Below, piece by piece: positions 36,451 to 45,280 of a stretch of 64,000 bases of DNA. Made by a program: the position numbers and the translations under genes. The stretch spans positions 3,743-67,742 of the forward strand of contig CAYRUH010000019.1 in NCBI GenBank assembly GCA_964427415.1, in the 5' to 3' direction. How positions within the stretch are numbered: the stretch's first letter is position 1; every line of letters begins with the position of its first letter. Source of the stretch: Lentisalinibacter sp964427415. Its GTDB lineage: Bacteria > Pseudomonadota > Gammaproteobacteria > Steroidobacterales > Woeseiaceae. The notes under the pieces are model-generated. The model was not told where the DNA came from. It searched no databases and saw nothing but the letters and a program-made list of their open reading frames with translations.

Positions 36451-37047
36451 ATGAAAGGAATTATGAGCGGTCGAGTCATCGATCGAGCGATGCGGCGGAG
36501 CGTTGCGCTGCTCGTGACACTATTGTTCGCCGGCGCCGCTCTCGCGGGGCCCCACGGCGTCGGCCCTCATGGCGGCCCGGATCTGGCGCGCATGCTCGGT
36601 CACATGTCCGCGGAACTGGATCTCAGCGCCGAGCAGCGCGAGACGGTCCGCCGTGCCCTCGAGGCCCGGCGCGACGAGATCCGGACGCTGCATGGGCAGC
36701 TGCGCGCAAATCACCGCGAACTGCGCGATCTGGACCCGACCGATCCAGGTTACCAGACCCTCGCCAATAGCCTGGCCCAGCGCCAGGGCGAGCTGACCAC
36801 CCGGATGGCGCTGCTGCGGAGCGAGACCCATGCCGAGGTCATGGCGGTGCTGGAGGAGGACCAGCAGGCCAGGCTGATGGAGATGCGGGCCGAACGCATG
36901 GCGCGCATGGCGCAGCAGCACCGGCTGCACCAGCTGCACCAGCAGCACTCGGCTCCTGGCCAGGCCGCGGGCAGACACGGCCGCGAAGCCGGCGCAGAAA
37001 CGAACGAATCAGGCGCGAAGGACGAGAAAAAGGACGATCTCCTCTGA
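36451..37047 (+). CDS. Spy/CpxP-family periplasmic protein
   Basis: A 198-residue exported protein with a strong AAAGGAGG ribosome site 6 nt before ATG 36451. Signal peptide: MRRSVALLVTLLFAGAALAG, cleavage near ALAG-PHG. The mature part is helical with the LTxxQ-like motif LDLSAEQRETVRRALEARRDE and a second helix with HRLHQLHQQHSAPG, rich in His and Gln. The LTxxQ repeat marks the Spy/CpxP periplasmic chaperone/inhibitor family. Divergent CpxRA-like genes suggest a feedback inhibitor or metal/protein-misfolding sensor; the His-rich stretch might bind metal. The tail is highly charged (DEKKDDLL). Confidence 0.85.
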   Translation: MKGIMSGRVIDRAMRRSVALLVTLLFAGAALAGPHGVGPHGGPDLARMLGHMSAELDLSAEQRETVRRALEARRDEIRTLHGQLRANHRELRDLDPTDPGYQTLANSLAQRQGELTTRMALLRSETHAEVMAVLEEDQQARLMEMRAERMARMAQQHRLHQLHQQHSAPGQAAGRHGREAGAETNESGAKDEKKDDLL

Positions 37048-37329
37048 CCCGCTGCCGTCCCGGGCGGTCCGGTCCGGGACGGCCCCTCTGCTTCCCGCAG
37101 TACTGATCCGCCCGACCACCGTCCCCCGCATCGTGCCGCCGGCACCCCGCCGGCATTGAATACAGGGTACCCTCTGTGGCAAATAGGTCCTGACAGGTAC
37201 CAGGGAACTCTGCGACGGGTTTTCGCCTCGAAAGGTAACCGGGAGATGATTACGCTGACGGTGGCGAATGGTGGTGAGCGGTCCGGCGTCCGCCGCAGGC
37301 CCGCCTTGACCGGCAATCAAGAGGGAGAC

Positions 37330-38519
37330 ATGAGTAGTACGCGACACCTGACCCCGCGAGCAGCCAGACTGGTGGTCATCGGTCTCTGTGCGGCCGGCCT
37401 GACGCTGGCCGGTTGCGCCTCGACGTCGATGAGCAGCAGCTCCGGCAGCCCGAGCAGCAGTTCCGGCAGTCCGAGCTCGAGCACGGGCAGCCCCAGCAGC
37501 GGTTCCGCGGGCTCGCCCTCCGGATCGACGAGCGGCTCGCCTTCGGGATCGACCGGCAGCAGCTCCGCCGGCGGTTCTCCCGACTCTTCGCGCAGTGGTT
37601 CGCCGAGCGGATCCTCGGGTGGCATGCCCGGTAGCGAAGGCAGCCAGTCGGGGCAGGTGCCCGGGGGCATGTCGGGCGGAATGCCCGGAGGTGACCAGTC
37701 CGGCGGCGCATCCGGAGACGCTGCTGACGGTCAGGCTGGCCAGGGTGGCCAGGGTGGCCAGGGTGGCGAGGGTGGCCAGGGTGGCGAGGGCGACCAGGGC
37801 GACCAGGGCGACATCGGCGCGGACGGCGGCAGCGCGACCACCGGCGAAGGNNNNNNNNNNNNNNNNNNNNNNNNNNNNNNNNNNNNNNNNNNNNNNNNNN
37901 NNNNNNNNNNNNNNNNNNNNNNNNNNNNNNNNNNNNNNNNNNNNNNNNNNAGGGCGACCAGGGCGACATCGGCGCGGACGGCGGCAGCGCGACCACCGGC
38001 GAAGGTGGCGCCTACGGCACGGTGGGCTCCGTCGGTGAGCGCGATCCGGGCCCGGGCGGCACGGCCGACGTCTCCGGCGGCGGCAGCCAGGGTTCTCTCG
38101 ACGATGAATTCGAGCGTTCCCTCGGCGACTTCGACGACTCACTGCTCGAGGAGCAGCAGAAGGTCGCCGAGGTGAGCCGTGACACCGGCGCATTCGAGGG
38201 CGGCGGCGCCAATCAGGGCGGTGGCGGCGGCGTCGGTCTCGGCGAACAGGCGGGCGAGACCGGCGAGGGCAGCGGCGGCGGCACAGTAGGCGTCGTGAAC
38301 AACTCGGCGGGCGGCGCCGGCGGCAGCATGCGCCAGGAACCCGGCTCGGTGGACCAGCTCAGCAAGGAGCAGATCGGCGAGCGCACGCCGGAGGACGTCC
38401 CCTCGGGGACGGATGACGACATCGTCGCCAAGCAGCTGCGGGAGGCGGCCTTGGCCGAGGAAGACCCGGAACTCCGCGAGCGTCTCTGGGACGAATACCG
38501 GGCCTACAAGGGCCTCTGA
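37330..38519 (+). CDS. Gly/Ser-rich repetitive lipoprotein (interrupted by an assembly gap)
   Basis: Start ATG 37330 after GAGGGAGAC. Residues 1-30 form a lipoprotein signal peptide with the lipobox LTLAGC. The mature part begins with a Ser-Gly-Ser-Pro repeat region (SGSPSSSSGSPSS), then GQG/GEG/GDQ triplets encoded by a 9-nt repeat. A 100-N gap interrupts the frame at 37851-37950. The flanks are the same 55 nt, and joining them restores one frame to the TGA at 38519. The C-terminal half (EFERSLGDFDDSLLEEQQ, then DDDIVAKQLREAALAEEDPE) is acidic and helical. No known family. As the first gene of the envelope-machine cluster it could be a flexible surface- or periplasm-spanning linker. Confidence 0.7.
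37741..37812 (+). repeat. 9-nt tandem repeats encoding GQG/GEG/GDQ triplets
   Basis: Eight units of CAGGGTGGC or close variants (GAGGGTGGC, GAGGGCGAC, CAGGGCGAC) run in frame from 37741 to 37812. Unit length preserves the reading frame, so the linker length could vary between strains. Confidence 0.9.
37851..37950. other. Assembly gap (100 N) flanked by an identical 55-nt sequence
   Basis: The 55 nt ending at 37850 are identical to the 55 nt beginning at 37951. This is what two contig ends overlapping by one k-mer (k=55) look like when a scaffolder inserts a fixed 100-N spacer. A real tandem duplication is the alternative. Confidence 0.9.
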
Positions 38520-38552
38520 TGAACCAGCATACGCCGAGAGACCATAGAGACC

Positions 38553-39991
38553 ATGCCGCGTAGCACCGCCATTACCGTCGTCCGCACGGCCACCCTGATG
38601 CTGGCAACCGTCGTGCTGGCGGGTTGCAGCGTCGCGCGCGTCGAGAGCGCCGGCGAGAATATCGATCTGACCCGCGCGGCGGTCGAGGTGCCCGAGGCCC
38701 GCCTGCTGGACGTCGGCGTGATCGAGTTCGCGCCCGGTATCGAGGAGGGCAACGAGCCGGAAAAGACCGGTGTCTACCCGGAAATCCGCAGGGCTGAGGC
38801 GCGCTATTTCGCCTACCACCTCAAGAACACGCTGCAGCGCACCGGCTACTGGGGCGCGGTGCAGGTGTTGCCGAGCCGGGAGGTCTACACGGACCTTTAC
38901 CTGACCGGCGAGATCCGCGAATCCGACGGTCACACGGTGGAGCTGGAGGTGGTCGCCGTCGATGCCACCGGCCGGGAATGGATGGAAAGGCGCTACAAGA
39001 CGCGCATGGTGGGGGCCGACTATGCCCGGAACCGGGACCGCAGTAACGACCCCTACCAGAACGTCTACAACGAGATCGCGAACGACCTGAAGGCGCGGCT
39101 GGACGAACTCTCGGCGGAGGAAGTCGGCCGCATCCGCCGGGTTGCCGAGCTGCGCTTCATGCAGGAGCTGGCCCCCCGGGTGTATGACGACTATCTCGCC
39201 GAGACCGACCGCGGCCGCTACGAGATCCGCCGCCTGCCGGCGGAGAATGATCCCATGCTGCGTCGGCTGCGCCAGGTACGCGAGCGGGACAACCTTTTCG
39301 TCGACACTCTCAACGAGCATTACGCGAACTTCTACTACGGCATCGCCATCCCTTACGAGGGCTGGCGCAAGGCGGCGCGGGAGCAGGCGGTGACCTACCG
39401 GGAGATGCGCCGATCTGCTCTCATCCGGGGACTGGCAGGCATCGTTGTGGTGGCCGGCGCGGCGAGCATGAACACGGACAGCGACAGCGGCACCGCGCGG
39501 CGCACCAAGCGCGCGCTGCAATCGTTCGCGATCCATGGCGGGCTCGAGGTGATCGGTTCGGCGTTCCGGCGCAATGCCGAAGCCAGGCTGCACAAGGAAT
39601 CGATCCGTGAGCTGGCGGACTCTTTCAGCTCTGAGGCCGCGCCGATGGTGGTCACGGTGAAAGGTCAGACCCGACGCCTCACTGGTACGGCCGAGGCCCA
39701 GTACGAGCAGTGGCGCCGCCTCCTGCACGAGATCTACGAGGCGGAGACGGGCTTCCCCGACGACTTGCAGGTAGGCGCTCCTTCGCGCGCAGTATCGTCC
39801 AGAGAATCGTCCAGAGAANNNNNNNNNNNNNNNNNNNNNNNNNNNNNNNNNNNNNNNNNNNNNNNNNNNNNNNNNNNNNNNNNNNNNNNNNNNNNNNNNN
39901 NNNNNNNNNNNNNNNNNNATCGTCCAGAGAATCGTCCAGAGAACCGTCCAGAGAATCGTCCGCAGAATCGTCGACCGGCCCGTCCGGCTGA
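38553..39991 (+). CDS. Predicted lipoprotein with C-terminal SRES tandem repeats (interrupted by an assembly gap)
   Basis: ATG 38553. Signal peptide with lipobox VVLAGC. Central region (DVGVIEFAPGIEEGNEPE, YPEIRRAEARYFAYHLKNTL, then EYTDLYLTGEIRES-like beta segments) has no family I can name. A hydrophobic segment lies near 39424-39470 (LIRGLAGIVVVAGAASM). The C-terminus becomes SSRE/PSRE repeats encoded by a 12-nt unit and is broken by a 100-N gap (39819-39918). Because the unit preserves frame, the protein most likely ends at TGA 39989-39991. The alternative, a fusion to the next kinase gene, needs a gap whose length is 1 more than a multiple of three. It lies 33 nt downstream of the previous lipoprotein gene. 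Confidence 0.65.
39795..39966 (+). repeat. 12-nt tandem repeats spanning an assembly gap
   Basis: Units of ATCGTCCAGAGA occur on both sides of the gap, with variants ACCGTCCAGAGA and ATCGTCCGCAGA on the right. They encode SSRE-type tetrapeptides. The last 25 nt before and first 25 nt after the N run are identical, so the true copy number is not known from this sequence. Confidence 0.85.
39819..39918. other. Assembly gap (100 N) within the 12-nt repeat tract
   Basis: Exactly 100 N, the conventional placeholder for a gap of unknown size; it falls inside a tandem repeat, which is the probable cause. It should not be read as real sequence or frame. Confidence 0.95.
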
Positions 39992-40028
39992 GACGGCCGC
40001 CCGGAACGACGCCCAACCTTCCGCAACG

Positions 40029-42359
40029 ATGATGGAGTTGCATCCCGGACTGCGACTGCTGGATCGCTACGAGCTGCGACGCCGCCTGGGCGCCGGCGGC
40101 ACAGCGGAGGTGTGGCTCGCCCATGATCGCCGTGCGGGCTCCGCCGTCGCCCTGCGAATACTGTCCGATGCCCTCTGTCGCGATGCGGCGCAGCGCGAGC
40201 GCTTCGCGGCGGGCTGGCGGCGCATCCGGTCGTTGAATCACCCTCACATCGTCAGAATCTTCGAGTTCCACGCAGAGCCGCGGCCGTTCTACGGCTTGGA
40301 ATACGTCGATGGCTCTGATATTGCCGCCTTCGCCGACCGGCCGCCGTCGGAGTGGTTGCGCGCGATCGCCAGTGTGGCCGCGGCACTGGTGTACGCCCAC
40401 AACCGGCATCTGCCCCACGGCGACGTTACGGCGCGCAACGTGCTGGTGGATTCCGGCGGACGCACGGTGCTGAGCGATTTCTCCGCCTCCGGCAGCGCGG
40501 GCGGGACCCCTGCCGCGCTCAGTCCGGAGCGCGATGCCGGCGGGCCGCCCGCGGCCGCCGACGATATCCATGCGCTCGGCGTGTTGATGTTCGAGCTCTG
40601 GCACGGCCGGGCGCCGGGCGAGCCCGGCGCCCGATGGCCGGCCCGGGACGACTTCGAAGTCGCCGGCCTGCGCGACCTGACGGAACGTATGCTCGGCGAG
40701 GCGGGGGCGCGGCCCGATGCGGAGGCCGTGGTGGATGCCCTCGGCAGTGTCGGCATTTCGGCCGGTCTGCTGCCGCGGCAGCAGGCTCGCGTGCGTTCGG
40801 TGCGCCCCTCGCCGGTCCGGCCCCTGGAAGACGAGCCGGCGGAGGTCGTGACGCCGCGCCGCCGGGCTGATGCCGCGCCGGCTGCCGCACCCGCGCGGCG
40901 TCAGGGCGTGCCGGCCACCGTGGTTGGGACGGCGCTGCTGGTGTTGCTGGCGGCGGTGATATGGGTGGTGGTGTTTCTGCCGGAACAGGTCGAGGAGCGC
41001 CGCGCGGGCAATGCAGCCGCGCCGGCATCGGTCGAATCCGCCCCGGCGGCGGCCGAGCCGCCTGAAAATGGCGACGAAGAGGAGGCGGTGCAGTTCTCCG
41101 AGAACCGGATGGACGATGCGGCCCGGGACGCCGTGGTGCAGGCCAGGAACCGGGCCGACCGTGCGCTGGGCGAATTGCTGACCAAGCTCGAGGTGCTGGA
41201 GCTGCGCGGCGTGGAACGCTGGGGTGGCGAGGATTACGCCGCCGCACGTGCCGCCTACGCGCAGGGTGACGAGGCCTACCTCGCCAAGGATTACGAGCGC
41301 GCCGAGGCGCTGTACCGGGAAGCCAGTGACGGGCTCGACGGCCTGATTGCACGGGTGGACACCGTATTCGAGCGCGCGCTGGCCGCGGGTCAGGCGGCAC
41401 TGGAGGCCGAGGACGTGACCACGGCGAGGCAGCAGTTCGAGCTGGCGCTGGACATCACACCGGACAATACGGACGCCGAGCGGGGTCTCGCCCGCGCGCA
41501 GACGCTGCTGGAGGTCATCGATCTCACCGACGAGGCGGAGGCCCTGGAGCGACGCGGCGAGCTGACCGCGGCGGTGGAGCGATTCCGGGCGGCGGCCGAT
41601 CTCGACCCGTACTACCCCAGGGCCTCGTCCGGCCTGGCGCGCGTAAGCGCCGCGCTGGAGCGGCGCCGCTTCGAGGAGCGCATGACTGCCGGTTTCGAGG
41701 CGCTGCAGGCCGAGCGCTTCGAGGCGGCCCGGCAGGCCTTCGAGGCCGCTCACGACATGCGGCCTTCGTCCCGGGAACCCGGGGACGGTCTGCTGCAGGT
41801 GGAACAGGCGGTCCGGCTGCGGACGATCGAGCGCCTGACCGCCGAGGCCGAGCGTCAGGAGGCCGCCGAGGACTGGCAGGCCGCGCTCGCCACCTGGGGT
41901 GAGATCCTGGAGCAGGATGCGAACCTGGACTTCGCCCGGGAGGGCCGGGTCCGCGCCCGCCGGCGCCTGGCTCTCGATCGCCAGCTCGAGGGCTGGATCG
42001 CGAATCCGGATGAGCTGAGCGAGCCGGCCACGCTGCAGCGTGGCTCAGCGCTGCTGACGGAGCTCGCGACGATGGACGGCGGTCCGCGGCTTGAGAACCA
42101 GCGCCGCGAACTCGCCCGGCTGCTGAAGCGGGCGGCGACACCACTGGAAGTGGAATTCGTCTCTGACGGGCTGACGCAAGTCACCGTGTTCCGGGTGGGT
42201 CGGCTTGGCACATTCGAGCGGCGAGAGCTTGAACTCCGGCCGGGCACCTATACAGTCATGGGCTCCCGGGTCGGCTACCGGGACGTGCGGATCGATTTCC
42301 GGGTGGCCCCGGAGATCGAACTCGAGCCGATCGTGGTCCGCTGCGAGGAGCCCATTTGA
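40029..42359 (+). CDS. Degenerate Ser/Thr kinase - transmembrane - TPR-like protein
   Basis: Start ATG 40029 (MMELHPGLRLLDRYELRR), the first Met after the repeat tract; no clear ribosome site. The 776-residue protein has a kinase fold at about residues 12-240 with glycine loop GAGGTAEV, but the beta-3 lysine is Arg (VALRILSDAL, R43) and DFG is DFS (D150-S152); the HGDVTARN loop keeps D132 and N137. This suggests weak or no catalysis. One transmembrane helix at about 296-317 (VVGTALLVLLAAVIWVVVFL) is followed by about 450 residues of TPR-like helical repeats (e.g. AYLAKDYERAEALYREA, LEAEDVTTARQQFELAL) and a PEGA-like beta unit at the end (RPGTYTVMGSRVGYRD). It would scaffold cytoplasmic signalling to the periplasm. 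Confidence 0.78.
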   Translation: MMELHPGLRLLDRYELRRRLGAGGTAEVWLAHDRRAGSAVALRILSDALCRDAAQRERFAAGWRRIRSLNHPHIVRIFEFHAEPRPFYGLEYVDGSDIAAFADRPPSEWLRAIASVAAALVYAHNRHLPHGDVTARNVLVDSGGRTVLSDFSASGSAGGTPAALSPERDAGGPPAAADDIHALGVLMFELWHGRAPGEPGARWPARDDFEVAGLRDLTERMLGEAGARPDAEAVVDALGSVGISAGLLPRQQARVRSVRPSPVRPLEDEPAEVVTPRRRADAAPAAAPARRQGVPATVVGTALLVLLAAVIWVVVFLPEQVEERRAGNAAAPASVESAPAAAEPPENGDEEEAVQFSENRMDDAARDAVVQARNRADRALGELLTKLEVLELRGVERWGGEDYAAARAAYAQGDEAYLAKDYERAEALYREASDGLDGLIARVDTVFERALAAGQAALEAEDVTTARQQFELALDITPDNTDAERGLARAQTLLEVIDLTDEAEALERRGELTAAVERFRAAADLDPYYPRASSGLARVSAALERRRFEERMTAGFEALQAERFEAARQAFEAAHDMRPSSREPGDGLLQVEQAVRLRTIERLTAEAERQEAAEDWQAALATWGEILEQDANLDFAREGRVRARRRLALDRQLEGWIANPDELSEPATLQRGSALLTELATMDGGPRLENQRRELARLLKRAATPLEVEFVSDGLTQVTVFRVGRLGTFERRELELRPGTYTVMGSRVGYRDVRIDFRVAPEIELEPIVVRCEEPI

Positions 42360-44785
42360 GCCTGATTATCATCGTCGTCAGCGAGGTCGGCGAACGCGAA
42401 TATGGTCCGGCCGACCTGCCGCTGCGCATCGCCACGGCGCCGGGCAGCCAGATCCCGGTGCCCGGGCCGGCGGCGGCGCTGCCGCTGGCGGTCGTGGACG
42501 TGCTGGACGGTGCGCCCTTCGTCCAGCCGGGCGGGGCCGAGGGCCGGGTGGAGGTCGATGGTGAGCCGTTGTCGGCCGCCCGGCGCCTGCACGACGGCGA
42601 CGAGCTCGATGCCTACGGCACCCGCATCCGCGTGACCCTGACGGAGGGGATGTTGCGCCTCGAGCTCGCGCTGGACGAGAGCCGTTACGTCACCGCTGCG
42701 CCGGTCGCAGAGGAGGACGAGGCGGAGGAGGATGCCGAGGAGATCGCGCCGATCGCCTACCGGCGGCGGGAGATCGAGCAGCAGCAGGCCGAGACGCGCC
42801 GCGCTATCCCCTGGTACGGGTGGGTCGGCGCTGCGCTGGCGGTGCTCGCCGCGATGGCATGGCTGCTGTTCACCTCCACCTCGGTGCGGCTGGATACCGT
42901 TCCCGCCGAACCGGGCAGCGTCGAGATCAGCGGCGGCTGGTTCCGTCTGCCGCTGGGCGAGCGTTACCTGCTGCGCCCCGGCGTCTACACTGTGACCCTG
43001 GAAAGCGAGGGCTATCGTTCACTGGAGCGGCGCTTCGAGGTGGGTGACGAGGACAGCCTGACCCTGCAACTCGAGCAGGAGCGCATGCCCGGCCGCCTGG
43101 TGGTGGAATCCGCGCCCGTGACCGGCGCTCTGGTGCTCATCGACGGCGAGGAGGCCGGCAGGACACCGCTGCCGCCGCAAGTGCTCGATCCCGGCGAGTA
43201 TAAGGTGGAGGTGCTCGCCGAGCGCTACCTGCTCTGGGCGGCCCGGCTCGAGGTGCCCGGCCTGGACCGCACCCAGCGGCTGACCGTCCAGCTCGTGCCG
43301 GCCTTCGCACCGGTGAGCGTTACCTCCCTGCCCGCCGGCGCCACCATCCTGGCGGGTGACCAGCCCCTGGGCGAGACGCCGGCCACGGTGGAACTGCCCG
43401 AAGGCCGCAACGAACTCTCACTGGTGCTGGAAGGCTACAAGCCCTGGGAGGGTCGGGTCACGGCCTTCGCCGACACGCCCATGACCCTGCCGACCGTCGA
43501 GCTGGAGAAGGCCGACGGTGTACTCCGCGTACTGAGCGAACCGGCCGGCGCCAACGTCACCGTGGACGGCCGTTACCGGGGACAGACGCCCGTGCGGATC
43601 TCGCTGGCGCCAGGCCGGCGCTACACCGTCGGCTTGTCCAAGGCGGGCTACCGCGCCTACAGCCGCAACGTGGTGCTGGAGGCGGCTCAGGGCGAGACGC
43701 TGCAGGTGGACCTGACCGCGCGTATCGGCGAGGTACGCTTCGCGGTGACTCCCGGCGATGCGCAGATCCTCGTGGACGGACGTTCCGTGGGGCGAGGCGA
43801 CACCCGGCTGGAACTGGCGGCCGAGCCCCAGGCCATCGAGGTGCGCCGGCAGGGCTACGAGACCTGGCAGGGCGAGGTGACGCCACGACCCGGCTTCCCG
43901 CAGACCGTGAACATCCGGCTGCGCACGCTGGAGGAGGCGAGGCTCGCTTCCATCCCCCAGCGGGTCACCACCTCCCAGGGCGCCGCGCTGCGCTATGTGA
44001 CTCCCGGCGAATTCATGATGGGCGCCTCCCGGCGCGAGCCCGGGCGGCGCGCCAACGAGAACCTGCGCAGCGTCCGCATCACCCGGCCGTTCTATATCGG
44101 CATCAATGAGGTCACCAACCGGGAGTTCCTGGCCTTCCGGGAGGCCCACGACTCCGGCGCCGACACGCATCCCGCGCTGGCTGGCGACAACAACCCCGTG
44201 GCCGGCGTCAGCTGGCAGGATGCCGCCGCGTTCTCCAACTGGCTCAGCAAAAAGGAGGGGCTCACGCCGGTATACGAGGAGAAGTTCGGCCAGCTGGTGC
44301 CAATCCGTCCGCTGCCGGACGGCTACCGGCTGCCCACCGAGGCCGAGTGGGCCTGGGCCGCGCGCTACCAGGGCGGCGCCGGCAAACTGAAATATCCCTG
44401 GGGCCAGGAGATGCCGCCGCCGGAGGAGTCCGGTAATTACGCCGATCAGGCCGCGAAGGAGATCGTGCCGACCGTGCTGCCGCGCTACAACGACGGCTTC
44501 GCCTCCACGGCCCCGGTCGGCACGTTCCCGGCGAACGCGCTGGGCCTGTACGATACCGGCGGCAACGTGGCCGAGTGGACCAACGATTACTACGCCGTCT
44601 ACACCGGCCCCGCCGACGACGTGGCGGTGGACCCGCTCGGGCCGGACAGCGGAACGCACCGGGTCATACGGGGCTCCAGCTGGCAGCACTCCGGCATCAC
44701 CCAGCTCCGACTGAGTTTCCGCGACTTCGGTACCGATGCCCGCACGGACGCAGGCTTCCGGCTGGTGCGCAACGCGCCGCAGTGA
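42356..44785 (+). CDS. FHA-like - TM - PEGA repeats - sulfatase-modifying-factor-like protein
   Basis: TTG start at 42356 overlaps the previous stop by 4 nt. The 809-residue protein has an N-terminal beta domain (about 1-110) with GRVEVDGEPL and LHDGDELDAYGTRI, like FHA/YscD-cytoplasmic domains; an acidic linker; one TM helix at about 153-173 (WYGWVGAALAVLAAMAWLLF); about four PEGA-type units (SEPAGANVTVDGRYRGQTPV and similar) at about 175-520; and a C-terminal FGE-sulfatase (SUMF1) domain from about 535 (YVTPGEFMMGASRREPG, RLPTEAEWAWAAR, GNVAEWTND). I see no Cys in that domain, so it is probably not a formylglycine-generating enzyme but a binding module. Cytoplasmic FHA-like and periplasmic PEGA/FGE parts fit a membrane-spanning structural component. 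Confidence 0.8.
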   Translation: MSLIIIVVSEVGEREYGPADLPLRIATAPGSQIPVPGPAAALPLAVVDVLDGAPFVQPGGAEGRVEVDGEPLSAARRLHDGDELDAYGTRIRVTLTEGMLRLELALDESRYVTAAPVAEEDEAEEDAEEIAPIAYRRREIEQQQAETRRAIPWYGWVGAALAVLAAMAWLLFTSTSVRLDTVPAEPGSVEISGGWFRLPLGERYLLRPGVYTVTLESEGYRSLERRFEVGDEDSLTLQLEQERMPGRLVVESAPVTGALVLIDGEEAGRTPLPPQVLDPGEYKVEVLAERYLLWAARLEVPGLDRTQRLTVQLVPAFAPVSVTSLPAGATILAGDQPLGETPATVELPEGRNELSLVLEGYKPWEGRVTAFADTPMTLPTVELEKADGVLRVLSEPAGANVTVDGRYRGQTPVRISLAPGRRYTVGLSKAGYRAYSRNVVLEAAQGETLQVDLTARIGEVRFAVTPGDAQILVDGRSVGRGDTRLELAAEPQAIEVRRQGYETWQGEVTPRPGFPQTVNIRLRTLEEARLASIPQRVTTSQGAALRYVTPGEFMMGASRREPGRRANENLRSVRITRPFYIGINEVTNREFLAFREAHDSGADTHPALAGDNNPVAGVSWQDAAAFSNWLSKKEGLTPVYEEKFGQLVPIRPLPDGYRLPTEAEWAWAARYQGGAGKLKYPWGQEMPPPEESGNYADQAAKEIVPTVLPRYNDGFASTAPVGTFPANALGLYDTGGNVAEWTNDYYAVYTGPADDVAVDPLGPDSGTHRVIRGSSWQHSGITQLRLSFRDFGTDARTDAGFRLVRNAPQ

Positions 44786-44859
44786 GCGCGGCGGAATAAT
44801 TCGCCGTCCGCGCTGTCATACTCGTGGATTCTGGGACAATGGCACCGGGAAACAGGCCG

Positions 44860-45273
44860 ATGAGATCGAGGATGCCGTCTACGCTCGTACGCAGGACCGC
44901 CGCCATCGCGCTGGCCGCGGCCCTGGCCGTTGCCGCGTCTTTCGCGGCCGGACCATGGTTCGGTGCGCCCGCGCTGGCGCAGGAGAGCGGTGCGGCAGGC
45001 GGCGAAGGCGAAGAGGCCGGTGCCGCTGAGGCCGGGGAGAGCGGCAGCGGCAATAATGCGGCGGCGAACGCCGCCGCCCCCGATGCCGACGGAGACGACG
45101 CCACCGGGGATGCGGACGACGGCCTGACGGAAGAAGAGGAGCGTCTCGCCGACATTGTTGGTGCCGACAAACAGGGCGCGAGCGGCGACTATGAAGCGGA
45201 AGAGGACGACGACTTCGTGCCGACGCAGGAGGTCTCCTCGGACCAGTCAGTGAATTTCCCAGTGGATATCTGA
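44860..45273 (+). CDS. Exported acidic low-complexity protein
   Basis: Signal peptide MRSRMPSTLVRRTAAIALAA... cleaved near APALAQ-ESG; upstream in-frame starts at 44839 (ATG) and 44824 (GTG) are possible. The mature ~95-residue region is rich in Gly, Ala, Glu and Asp, then DDGLTEEEERLADIVGAD and a C-terminal QEVSSDQSVNFPVDI. Intrinsically disordered in appearance. It sits 7 nt before the proton-channel gene, so it is probably a periplasmic accessory of the cluster. Family unknown. Confidence 0.6.
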   Translation: MRSRMPSTLVRRTAAIALAAALAVAASFAAGPWFGAPALAQESGAAGGEGEEAGAAEAGESGSGNNAAANAAAPDADGDDATGDADDGLTEEEERLADIVGADKQGASGDYEAEEDDDFVPTQEVSSDQSVNFPVDI

Positions 45274-45280
45274 GGGACCC

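Noticed and set aside
37741..37812. Short regularly spaced repeats as a possible CRISPR array
   Set aside because: Units are 9 nt, contiguous, without spacers, and in frame in a coding sequence.
38139..41753. Very long minus-strand open frame across both lipoprotein/kinase genes
   Set aside because: It is the complement of well-supported genes, reads through the N gap, and has low-complexity Arg/Gly/His-rich composition typical of antisense frames in GC-rich DNA.
38553..42359. Single 1268-residue lipoprotein-kinase fusion
   Set aside because: Requires reading 100 placeholder N as sequence; the repeat periodicity predicts a stop at 39991 and a separate kinase gene.
42356..44785. Active formylglycine-generating enzyme maturing a sulfatase
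   Set aside because: No Cys in the FGE domain and no sulfatase gene in the window.
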